The notes under the pieces are model-generated. The model saw nothing but the letters and a program-made list of their open reading frames with translations. It made no database searches and was not told where the DNA came from. This document shows positions 35,611 through 43,574 of a stretch of 64,000 bases of DNA, in pieces (the first letter of the stretch is position 1; each line of letters starts with the position of its first letter). The position numbers were made by a program, and so were the translations under genes. The stretch comes from Algibacter marinivivus (lineage in GTDB: Bacteria; Bacteroidota; Bacteroidia; Flavobacteriales; Flavobacteriaceae): positions 1,200,051 through 1,264,050 of the forward strand of contig NZ_QFRI01000001.1 of assembly GCF_003143755.1 (NCBI RefSeq), in the 5' to 3' direction.

Positions 35611-38496
35611 ATGTTTAGATATCTTATAGCATTATTTTTAATCTTAGTAACAGATTTTTCTTTTGGTCAGATAGTTTTGACTCAGACTCATAATGATGCC
35701 ACAATAGGTCTTGATAGAAAAGCTTGGAATGGTTTAGGGAATACCTCTATACACAGTGATGGTTATGCTCATGATTTTACCTTACCGCTAAGAACAAATC
35801 CTTGCGAACAGATTACTGGTATAACAGTGGAGGTAAATTATACAGGCTATACAAATAATAATGCTTGCCCTCATTATGTAACTTACTACAATCAATTTTA
35901 TGGGTGTACAACATACGCAGGTGGCGCGACGTGTTTACCAGCAACTAATTTAATTGCAGAACCTAATTATCCCCCAAATACAAACCCTCCACCATTTGTT
36001 TATGGAAATCCTTTAGGAAGTCCTCTTAATTCTAATATTGTACCGGATTTTGGAGATAATTTAAGTTTTGATATCGTACCTGTTTCAGATCCTGGTTGTA
36101 ATCCTGTAACTAATGGGCATATAAGTCATCAATACACCATAACGGTTACAGTTACAATTTCAAATACATCGCCAACATCTCCAACCTTCACACAAGTACC
36201 AGCAATATGTAGTGGTGACACATTATCAGCATTACCAACCACATCGAATAATAGTATTACAGGCACATGGAGTCCTGCTTTAGATAACACAGCTACTACA
36301 ACTTATACGTTTACCCCAGATGCAGGTCAATGCGCAAGCACTCAAACAATGACTATTACAGTTAATCCACCAGTGACGCCAACCTTCACACAAGTACCAG
36401 CAATATGTAGTGGTGATACGTTATCAGCATTACCAACCACATCGAATAATAGTATTACAGGCACATGGAGTCCTGCTTTAGATAACACAGCTACTACAAC
36501 TTATACGTTTACACCAGATGCAGGTCAATGTGCAAGCACTCAAACGATGACTATTACAGTTAATCCATCAGTGACTCCAACCTTCACACAAATATCAGCA
36601 ATATGCGCTGGTGATACCTTATCAGCATTACCAACCACATCGAATAATAGTATTACAGGCACATGGAGTCCTGCTTTAGATAACACAACTACTACAACTT
36701 ATACGTTTACCCCAGATGCAGGCCAATGTGCAAGCACTCAAACGATGACTGTTACAGTTAATCCATCAGTGACGCCAACCTTCACACAAGTATCAGCAAT
36801 ATGTAATGGTGACACATTATCAGCATTACCAACCATATCGAATAATAGTATTACGGGCACATGGAGCCCTGCGTTAGATAATACAGCGACAACAACTTAT
36901 ACGTTTACCCCGGATGCAGGCCAATGTGCGTCCAGTCAAACAATGACTATTACAGTTAATCCAACAGTGACACCAACTTTCACACAAGTATCAGCAATAT
37001 GCGCTGGTGATACCTTATCAGCATTACCAACCACATCGAATAATAGCATTACAGGCACATGGAGCCCTGCGTTAGATAACACAGCTACTACAACTTATAC
37101 GTTTACACCAGATGCAGGTCAATGCGCAAGCACTCAAACAATGACTATTACAGTTAATCCATCAGTGACTCCTACCTTCACACAAGTATCAGCAATATGT
37201 AGTGGTGATACCTTATCAGCATTACCAACCACATCGAATAATAGTATTACAGGCACATGGAGTCCTGCGTTAGATAACACAGCTACTACAACTTATACGT
37301 TTACACCAGATGCAGGCCAATGTGCAAGCACTCAAACAATGACTATTACGGTTAATCCATCAGTAACCCCAGCCTTCACACAAATATCAGCAATATGTAG
37401 TGGTGATACCTTATCAGCATTACCAACCACATCGAATAATAGTATTACAGGGAGATGGAGTCCTGCGTTAGATAATACAGCGACTACAACTTATACGTTT
37501 ACACCAGATGCAGGTCAATGTGCATCCACTCAAACGATGACTATTGCAGTTAACGCATCGGCAACCCCAACCTTCACCCAAGTACCAGCGATATGTAGTG
37601 GTGATACATTATCAGTATTACCAACGACTTCAAATAATGGAGTTACAGGAATATGGAGTCCTGCTTTAAATAATACAATGACTACTATATATACATTTAC
37701 GCCAGATGCAGGGTTTTGTCCTTCTCCAGTTACAATGACGATTGAAGTAAATGAAAACCCAAGTTTTTCTTTACTAGATGAATATTTTCTTTGCTTAAAT
37801 AATAGCGGAAATGTTGTTGTTCCTCTTACGATTGATACAGGTTTAAGTGTTAATACATATAGTTTTTCTTGGCAATTAAACGGAAATGTTATTATGGGCG
37901 CAAATCAGGCTAGTTTTATGCCTGTTCAAGGGGGTAATTATGGGGTTATTGTACAAAATATAGTGACTATGTGCGAAAGTAGCATGCTTACTGTAGTCAC
38001 TGAATTATCTGAACCAGAATTTGAAGCTGAAGTTATTACAGCTGATTTTTCTGAAAATCAAACGATTCAAGTTACAACAATGAGTTCTGGAGATTTTGAA
38101 TATCAATTAGATGATGGTCCTTGGCAAGATGAACCTGTTTTTAATAATGTTTCTGCTGGAGAACATTTGGTTACTGTTAGAGATAAAGCTGGTTGTATCG
38201 CAAGTAGTAAAACAGTAATTGTAATAAACTACCCAAAATTTTTTACGCCAAATGATGATGGTTATAACGACAGATGGAATATTAGTAGTATAGGAAATCA
38301 GGCTAATGCCAGAATTAATATTTTTAATAGGTATGGAAAGTTATTAAAACAGTTTAATCCTTCAAGTGAAGGCTGGAGCGGTTTATATAATGGTAGATTA
38401 ATGCCGATGGATGATTACTGGTTTACTGTTGATTACAATGATGCAAATACCGGAGAAAGAAAAACGTTCAAAGCTCATTTTGCTTTAAAACGCTAG
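35611..38496 (+). CDS. Secreted T9SS type B cargo protein with eight 66-residue repeats
   Basis: The 961-residue protein has a signal peptide ending about residue 20 (FSFGQ), an unrecognised N-terminal domain (about 21-188), eight tandem 66-residue units (about 191-718; DNA units start at 36181, 36379, 36577, 36775, 36973, 37171, 37369 and 37567), a linker region, and a C-terminal gliding-motility/T9SS type B sorting domain (about 877-961: FFTPNDDGYNDRW). Each repeat has PTFTQ, AICSGDTLSALPTTSNNS, WSPALDN, and YTFTPDAGQC, with two conserved cysteines. It should be exported by T9SS and may act as an adhesin. Confidence 0.88.
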   Translation: MFRYLIALFLILVTDFSFGQIVLTQTHNDATIGLDRKAWNGLGNTSIHSDGYAHDFTLPLRTNPCEQITGITVEVNYTGYTNNNACPHYVTYYNQFYGCTTYAGGATCLPATNLIAEPNYPPNTNPPPFVYGNPLGSPLNSNIVPDFGDNLSFDIVPVSDPGCNPVTNGHISHQYTITVTVTISNTSPTSPTFTQVPAICSGDTLSALPTTSNNSITGTWSPALDNTATTTYTFTPDAGQCASTQTMTITVNPPVTPTFTQVPAICSGDTLSALPTTSNNSITGTWSPALDNTATTTYTFTPDAGQCASTQTMTITVNPSVTPTFTQISAICAGDTLSALPTTSNNSITGTWSPALDNTTTTTYTFTPDAGQCASTQTMTVTVNPSVTPTFTQVSAICNGDTLSALPTISNNSITGTWSPALDNTATTTYTFTPDAGQCASSQTMTITVNPTVTPTFTQVSAICAGDTLSALPTTSNNSITGTWSPALDNTATTTYTFTPDAGQCASTQTMTITVNPSVTPTFTQVSAICSGDTLSALPTTSNNSITGTWSPALDNTATTTYTFTPDAGQCASTQTMTITVNPSVTPAFTQISAICSGDTLSALPTTSNNSITGRWSPALDNTATTTYTFTPDAGQCASTQTMTIAVNASATPTFTQVPAICSGDTLSVLPTTSNNGVTGIWSPALNNTMTTIYTFTPDAGFCPSPVTMTIEVNENPSFSLLDEYFLCLNNSGNVVVPLTIDTGLSVNTYSFSWQLNGNVIMGANQASFMPVQGGNYGVIVQNIVTMCESSMLTVVTELSEPEFEAEVITADFSENQTIQVTTMSSGDFEYQLDDGPWQDEPVFNNVSAGEHLVTVRDKAGCIASSKTVIVINYPKFFTPNDDGYNDRWNISSIGNQANARINIFNRYGKLLKQFNPSSEGWSGLYNGRLMPMDDYWFTVDYNDANTGERKTFKAHFALKR
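36181..37764 (+). repeat. Eight tandem 198-bp repeats inside the T9SS cargo gene
   Basis: The unit is 198 bp (66 codons) and repeats eight times in phase with no gaps. The first seven are nearly identical, and the last (from 37567) is the most diverged. This pattern suggests recent amplification or gene conversion among units 1-7. It is an in-frame protein repeat, not CRISPR. Confidence 0.95.
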
Positions 38497-40844
38497 TTAG
38501 ATATTTCAAATCGTCTTTTCATTTCATTTCCAAATTCATCAACAACAGTAATAAGATGTTTCCCTTGTTTTGGTTTAACAGCCAATTCATGAATGTCTTT
38601 TGTGCTACCCACAAAGGTTTCATCAACATACCAAAACACAGTGCTTTCTGGCTTTGAATGTGCAATTTTCAAAATGAGGTCGTTTGTTTCTCCATCAAAA
38701 TCTTTAGGTAAAAAAATGCTATTATTAGCCTTAGGGTAAATAAAATCAATAGAAACGGAAATATCGCCCAAACAATCAGTCCTAAATTTTGGTAAAGATT
38801 TATAAAATGGATTTTTAGTTTTATAATAATAAGCCATTAACGGCGGTAATACAAACCAAGATTTGTGCTTAATATTGTCTAAATTTTCGCAAGAAGAATT
38901 TACTTGAAAGTTTTCATTTTTATCCACATGAATTAAAACATGATACGGACAAGGTTTAGTTTTCAATCCGCTAAGTTGAATATATTTTTCTTTGGTATCA
39001 TTACAATTTGGTGAAGCGCGATGTCCACTTTGCTTACAAATAGAAACCTCTTGCATTTCATCAAAAGGTTTTGCAAACCAATCGCTATTTGGTAATAAAT
39101 CAAACACGTCAAATAAAATAGGAGCAGCGGTTTGCACACCAACTAAACCAGGTCGTCCTTCACCATCTGCATTTCCAACCCAAACACCAACTACATAATC
39201 TTTGGTTGTACCAATAGCCCAAGCATCTCGAAACCCAAAACTAGTGCCTGTTTTCCAAGCTATTTGTTTTGAGTCATCAAAAAACTCCCAACTCTCATCA
39301 CTTTCGGGTCTATTTACGTCTTTTAAACTTTCGTAAGTTAAATAGATCGAGGCAGCATCAAAAAGCGTTTTACCAGAAGTTTTTGTTCCAAAATCAATAG
39401 CTTTAGAAGCCAAAAAAGTAGGTTCGCAAAATTCATTTGAAAAATATTCACTAGAACTTTCAGAAAAATGATTTAAGGTTGAAGACAATGCCGCATAACT
39501 TTTACACAAATCCCATAAGTTACTTTCAGCGCCACCCAAGGCTAGAGATAATCCGTAATGATTCGCATTGTATTTTAAGTCTTTAAGCTTCAATTGCTTC
39601 AAATAATGGTAAAACCGATCCAATCCAAATTCTTGCAACATCCTAACTACAGGAACATTCAAAGAGCGTGATAAAGCACGACTTGCAGGAACAGCACCAT
39701 CATAAGTATTATCATAATTTTCAGGATTATAACTTCCAAATTGCGTAGGCACATCAGCAACCAAAGTATTAGGAAGTAAATCTCCAGAGTCTAGCATAGA
39801 GGCATATAAAAAAGGCTTTAAAATACTACCTGTACTTCTTGGTTTATCAATAATATCCACATCTTTTTGATGTGCTTTATCGGTTGGCGTATTTCCAACA
39901 TAAGCTATAACTTGTCTTGTTTTAACGTCTAGAACTAAAACGGCGGTATTGTAAATTTCATTTTGACTTAATTGGTTATAATGTGTTTTTACAACATGAT
40001 TAACACGCTCTTGTAGGTTTTTGTTAATAGTAGTTTCAACCCGTTTTCCAACATGCGTTTGTGTAACTTTTTGTAATAAATGAGGCGCTATTTGAGGTAA
40101 AGGATATGGTTTTTGTGGTAAACTCTCTGCGATAGAAAGTTTATAAGTAAGCGAATCTATAATTGTGTTTTCAAGAAGTTTTTGCAAAAGCCTATTACGC
40201 TTATTCAGTAATCGCTTTTGATTTTTACCGGGATAAATCAAGCTTGGTGCATTAGGTAAAACAGCAAGTGTAGCGCTTTCTGCCCAAGACAATTCATTAG
40301 CATGTCTGTTAAAATAGCGCCATGATGCAGCATCCAAACCAACCACGTTTCCGCCAAAAGGAGCATTACTAGAATAATAAGCTAAAATTTCATGTTTAGA
40401 ATCTCGTAATTCTAATCGAGTGGCTAGAATAATTTCCTTGAGTTTTTCAAAATAAGTACGTCGCTGCCCTTTTCTAGAAAGTCTTATAACTTGTTGAGTT
40501 AAGGTACTTCCGCCACGTTTTACACCTCCAGATTTTAAATTCTCTCGTAATGCTTTAAAAATTGAAATTGGATTAAAACCAGGGTGTTTGTAAAAGTATT
40601 CATCTTCAAATTGAATAATGCAAGTTTTAAATTTTTCTGGAATAGAATCGTTATGCGGAAACCGCCATTGGCCATCTTTTGCAATTTTTGCACCTATTAA
40701 TTCACGATTCGAACTTGTAATGACTGTAGATGTAGGGTCTTTAAAAAGTTGCTTAGGTAAGCATAGTAAATAGACAACAAAAAGAATGGCAATTATTGCC
40801 ACTTTTATTTTATGCCGCTTTATGTAGTTTTTTAACCTTATCAC
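38493..40844 (-). CDS. pbpC: Penicillin-binding protein 1C
   Basis: This 783-residue bifunctional PBP has a transmembrane helix near residues 10-27, a glycosyltransferase domain (QFEDEYFYKHPGFN, RGGSTLTQQVIRLSRKGQRR), a transpeptidase with SxxK in GSILKPFLYA, SLN in ALSRSLNVPVV and KTGTSFGFRDAW near residue 530, and the PbpC-type C-terminal domain. It builds peptidoglycan in the periplasm. In many bacteria pbpC is next to an alpha-2-macroglobulin gene; here 2.7 kb of other genes and repeats separate the two. Its stop overlaps the stop of the convergent T9SS gene. Confidence 0.92.
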   Translation of the reverse strand: MIRLKNYIKRHKIKVAIIAILFVVYLLCLPKQLFKDPTSTVITSSNRELIGAKIAKDGQWRFPHNDSIPEKFKTCIIQFEDEYFYKHPGFNPISIFKALRENLKSGGVKRGGSTLTQQVIRLSRKGQRRTYFEKLKEIILATRLELRDSKHEILAYYSSNAPFGGNVVGLDAASWRYFNRHANELSWAESATLAVLPNAPSLIYPGKNQKRLLNKRNRLLQKLLENTIIDSLTYKLSIAESLPQKPYPLPQIAPHLLQKVTQTHVGKRVETTINKNLQERVNHVVKTHYNQLSQNEIYNTAVLVLDVKTRQVIAYVGNTPTDKAHQKDVDIIDKPRSTGSILKPFLYASMLDSGDLLPNTLVADVPTQFGSYNPENYDNTYDGAVPASRALSRSLNVPVVRMLQEFGLDRFYHYLKQLKLKDLKYNANHYGLSLALGGAESNLWDLCKSYAALSSTLNHFSESSSEYFSNEFCEPTFLASKAIDFGTKTSGKTLFDAASIYLTYESLKDVNRPESDESWEFFDDSKQIAWKTGTSFGFRDAWAIGTTKDYVVGVWVGNADGEGRPGLVGVQTAAPILFDVFDLLPNSDWFAKPFDEMQEVSICKQSGHRASPNCNDTKEKYIQLSGLKTKPCPYHVLIHVDKNENFQVNSSCENLDNIKHKSWFVLPPLMAYYYKTKNPFYKSLPKFRTDCLGDISVSIDFIYPKANNSIFLPKDFDGETNDLILKIAHSKPESTVFWYVDETFVGSTKDIHELAVKPKQGKHLITVVDEFGNEMKRRFEISN

Positions 40845-40894
40845 TTAAAATATATACTATTAGTAACGCAGTTTAGATGTATTTTAAGATAACT

Positions 40895-41215
40895 TTATAA
40901 TTCATTTTTTAGAAATTCATATTCGCGTTCAACTTTACAAATTCTCACATTGTACCAACTGTACCAATCTACTCTTCCTTTTTGTTGCGCTTCCAAATGC
41001 TCACTTTGTTGTTTCCAAAGTTTGATATCCTCTATAGTTTCCCAATAACTTACGGTAATACCAACCTCATTTCTTGCGCTGTCCATTTCTAGAAAACCTT
41101 TTTGTTGTTTCGCTAAATGTTCTATCTTATTGGCCATTTCAGAATACCCTTCAATATTTTCATTTTGAGTAGACGTGAAAATAACGGCGTAGTATGGTTT
41201 AAAAGTTTGTTTCAT
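40895..41215 (-). CDS. Antibiotic biosynthesis monooxygenase (ABM) family protein
   Basis: The 106-residue ferredoxin-like protein shows ABM features: YYAVIFTSTQ in the first strand, MANKIEHLAKQQKGFLEMDS, then VSYWETIEDIKLWKQQSEHL and RVDWYSWYNVRICKVEREYE. Such small proteins are heme or quinone-type monooxygenases or unknown dimeric proteins. It lies just upstream of pbpC on the same strand with a 50-bp gap. Confidence 0.85.
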   Translation of the reverse strand: MKQTFKPYYAVIFTSTQNENIEGYSEMANKIEHLAKQQKGFLEMDSARNEVGITVSYWETIEDIKLWKQQSEHLEAQQKGRVDWYSWYNVRICKVEREYEFLKNEL

Positions 41216-41254
41216 TATTCTTTAACTTAATTTATGCGTTAAGATAAATCATTT

Positions 41255-41355
41255 GGGCGTTACCGCAAGGGTCGGGCTTTCCGTTACAAGTCCTCGCACC
41301 TCTCCCGATAGCTATCGGGATCGGGCTGTGGGCTATCCACTGCAATCCCTAACGC
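41255..41355 (+). repeat. Dispersed composite repeat R1, copy d
   Basis: The copy runs from GGGCGTTACCGCAAGGGTCG to CAATCCCTAACGC. It contains CGTTACAAGTCCTCGC and GGGCTGTGGGCTATCCACTG and carries a nested perfect palindrome TCCCGATAGCTATCGGGA at 41303-41320 that other copies lack. It is directly followed by the R2 block. Confidence 0.75.
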
Positions 41356-41550
41356 GGTTTATCTGCTAACTTGTTTTTTAAAATTAGAGTTGGATTTATT
41401 TTTGGAGAGGTTCGTTTAACGTCCACTGTTGGTATGAGAGCAGTAGCGGATTAAACGCACTTGCTTTCGAATTGCAATATACTTATTTAAATGCAAAAAC
41501 GGTTCGAGTTTGCACCCGAACCGCTATTGCTTTTATACATTGTTGTAGGT
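41356..41550 (+). repeat. R2 block: TTCGTTTAACGTCCACTGT ... TTGTAGGT, 3' flank of cassette locus 1
   Basis: The 19-mer TTCGTTTAACGTCCACTGT (41411-41429) recurs exactly at 56569. The block contains the terminator hairpin CGGTTCG/CGAACCG and ends with ACATTGTTGTAGGT (41537-41550), the inverted counterpart of ACCTACAATG at 43412. Together with R1 copy d it fills the 346-bp gap between the ABM and SnoaL genes. Confidence 0.65.
41494..41523 (-). terminator. Terminator of the SnoaL lipoprotein gene (inside R2)
   Basis: On the minus strand CGGTTCG pairs with CGAACCG around a 10-nt loop, followed by TTTTTGC. It lies 40-70 bp after the SnoaL stop codon. Confidence 0.6.
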
Positions 41551-41561
41551 AGTATTTTTAC

Positions 41562-42437
41562 CTAAAAGTTGAATTTCCCGTTACTATTTTTATGTTCAGT
41601 AGCTGGTGCAATAGTTTCCATTACATCCCAATGTTCAGCAATTTTTCCATTTTCAATTCTGAACAAATCATAAAAGGAAGTATGTTTTCCTGCAAACTGC
41701 CCTTCACTAACAGCAAGTACAAAATTACCTTCTCCTAATACGATATGATTTTTTTCATAAACCATTTTAATTCCATTCTTTGCCATTTCTTCAAGAGCTT
41801 TACCCAATCCGGATAGTCCATCTCCAATCATTGAATTGTGCTGAATATAATTGTCTCCATCAAAATAGTTTCCCATTTTATCAAAACCGCCATTCACTAA
41901 AACAGTATTTATGAAATCTTTGACTAATTCTTTATTGTTATCGGTTTTATCCAAATCAGTTAAAGTTGTACTTCCATCTGTTTGAGTTCGGTTACTTGGG
42001 TTTACATCTGCTATTGCTGAAAGATTGTCCCAATGCTCAACTATTTGTCCATTTTCGTATCTGAAGATATCGAAGCCAACTTTTGGTCCGAAAAAATCAT
42101 AAATAGTGTGCGAAAAGGTGTAATCTCCATCTTGAAAAGAACGAACAACATTTGCTTTAAAACCACCTTCTGGGGCATTTTGCAATACAGCACCAAAACC
42201 TTCTAAACCATCAGCAACACCAAGGTTGTGTTGCTTATAGTTTGTTGGATTAATGTATGCAATGGTTGATTTGTCTCCATTCTCAAGACTTTCTAGTAAT
42301 GCTGCTGATTTTTCTTTGTTCGTCAATTCTGTTTTTGATTCCATTTTTTCTGTGTTTTTTGTTTTTAATTCTTTCTGATTAGTACCGCAAGAAGCAATTA
42401 AAAGTGCTATTGCAACTGTCGTTATTAGCTGTTTCAT
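41562..42437 (-). CDS. Lipoprotein with two SnoaL-like (NTF2) domains
   Basis: The ATG at 42437 gives MKQLITTVAIALLIASC, a clear lipoprotein signal (an upstream in-frame ATG adds eight residues before it). Of 291 residues, two SnoaL-like halves can be seen: NPTNYKQHNLGVADGLEGFG ... YDFFGPKVGFDIFRYENGQI, and GNYFDGDNYIQHNSMIGDGL ... FYDLFRIENGKIAEHWDVME. Each has the H-x-N/Y and FR-EnGkI/vEHWD pattern. It is a putative periplasmic lipoprotein with an unknown ligand and is cargo of cassette locus 1 with the adjacent AraC regulator. Confidence 0.8.
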   Translation of the reverse strand: MKQLITTVAIALLIASCGTNQKELKTKNTEKMESKTELTNKEKSAALLESLENGDKSTIAYINPTNYKQHNLGVADGLEGFGAVLQNAPEGGFKANVVRSFQDGDYTFSHTIYDFFGPKVGFDIFRYENGQIVEHWDNLSAIADVNPSNRTQTDGSTTLTDLDKTDNNKELVKDFINTVLVNGGFDKMGNYFDGDNYIQHNSMIGDGLSGLGKALEEMAKNGIKMVYEKNHIVLGEGNFVLAVSEGQFAGKHTSFYDLFRIENGKIAEHWDVMETIAPATEHKNSNGKFNF

Positions 42438-42529
42438 TTCTTTGATTTTTATTTGATACAAAGGTGAAACAACTTTTGTGTAAACGGAAGATTAAAAATG
42501 GAATAATAATGGTTAAAGTCGAACCATTT

Positions 42530-43408
42530 CTATTTGTATGTTGACTTAATGAATGAATTAGGGGTTAAACCCGTGTGTTTTTTAAAATATTTTGAAAAAT
42601 TTGTTGGGTCTTCAAAACCTAATTTATAAGCTAATTCTGAAATTTTTAGGTTTGAATTAATTAGATTTCTTTTTGCTTGTAGAATTACAAAATCGTCAAT
42701 GACGGTTTTCGCTGTTTTATTAATCAACTCTTTGCAGATTTTGTTTAAGTGCTTATAGGTAATAGTTAACTCTTTAGCGTAGAAATCAGCACTTCTACTT
42801 TTTGATAAATTGGATTCAATTAAAGATGTGAATTTTTGAAAGATTTTAACTTTTGAAGAATCTGTTATATGAAAAGTTTGACTTTTCTTTAAATCTTCCG
42901 CTTTTGAAATAAGAATTACGAATAAAGATTCAATAATTGTTTTCTGATTGAATGAATCTATGGTATTAAATTCTTGTCGTAATAACTTGAAATAAGTTTG
43001 GAAATCCGATTGCTTTGGAATTTGAAGAATTGGTGAAAATAATTGAGGATTAAACAATCTAAAGACAAAATCTTTAGATAGATTAGAAAAGCATTTAACA
43101 AAATATTCTTCTGTGAATATGATGCAAAAACCATTTAAGTTTTTTGAAAAATCAAATGCATTTACCTGTTCCTTTGTAAGATAAACTAAACTGTTTTCTT
43201 GAACAGGAAACCAATTAAAATCAATAAAATGTCTGCCAAAACCGCGTGTAAAAAAAATTAAATTATAGAATTTGAGTTGGTGTGGTAATTCAGGATTGTG
43301 ACTGTACTTTTTCTTTTCTCTAGCAATTTTTTCAATAGGAAGAATTTCAAACCCAAAATTTTCGGTTGTAGAAGCATTAAATTGTATATGCGGAATGTCC
43401 TTTTTCAT
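42530..43408 (-). CDS. AraC family transcriptional regulator
   Basis: The 292-residue protein has an N-terminal cupin-like sensor (about residues 30-170) and a C-terminal AraC DNA-binding domain with LTITYKHLNKICKEL, ELAYKLGFEDPTNFSKYFKK and HTGLTPNSF. It is divergent from no gene; it lies 92 bp upstream of the SnoaL lipoprotein on the same strand and probably controls it. The gene starts within 4 bp of the cassette boundary ACCTACAA. Confidence 0.85.
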   Translation of the reverse strand: MKKDIPHIQFNASTTENFGFEILPIEKIAREKKKYSHNPELPHQLKFYNLIFFTRGFGRHFIDFNWFPVQENSLVYLTKEQVNAFDFSKNLNGFCIIFTEEYFVKCFSNLSKDFVFRLFNPQLFSPILQIPKQSDFQTYFKLLRQEFNTIDSFNQKTIIESLFVILISKAEDLKKSQTFHITDSSKVKIFQKFTSLIESNLSKSRSADFYAKELTITYKHLNKICKELINKTAKTVIDDFVILQAKRNLINSNLKISELAYKLGFEDPTNFSKYFKKHTGLTPNSFIKSTYK

Positions 43409-43411
43409 ATT

Positions 43412-43499
43412 ACCTACAATGTTGCAAAGACAAAGTTCCGTTTCAATGAACTTTATCGATTGTTAATCGAATTTATCATTTTTTTCTGACAAACTCAAG
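43412..43499 (+). repeat. 5' flank element of cassette locus 1
   Basis: Bases 43425-43499 match 57966-58040 at 71 of 75 positions. It has a hairpin AAAGTTC/GAACTTT around CGTTTCAAT, a T tract and a promoter-like TGTCTTTG on the minus strand, 25 bp before the AraC ATG. It begins with the boundary octamer ACCTACAA, which inverts TTGTAGGT at 41543. Confidence 0.7.
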
Positions 43500-43527
43500 T
43501 TATTCAATGGTGTAATATCTTGGGTAA

Positions 43528-43571
43528 GATTCCTGCTTTACTGAAACAAGTTCAGCACAAGTCGCAGGAAT
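43528..43571. repeat. Nested palindromic repeats (GATTCCTGC/GCAGGAAT around CTGAAACAAGTTCAG)
   Basis: The outer arms ATTCCTGC (43529-43536) and GCAGGAAT (43564-43571) enclose CTGAAACAAGTTCAG (43541-43555), itself a palindrome. Both are Bacteroidota-type extragenic repeats. It ends 3 bp before the alpha-2-macroglobulin stop codon on the minus strand and could act as its terminator. Confidence 0.55.
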
Positions 43572-43574
43572 TTA

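Noticed and set aside
36181-37764. Regularly spaced repeats that could suggest a CRISPR array
   Set aside because: The unit is 198 bp, has no spacers, stays in frame and encodes protein repeats.
41255-41355. R1 as an integron attC site
   Set aside because: The ends are complementary, but GTT comes first and AAC last, the reverse of attC, and no integrase gene is present. The resemblance is only general.
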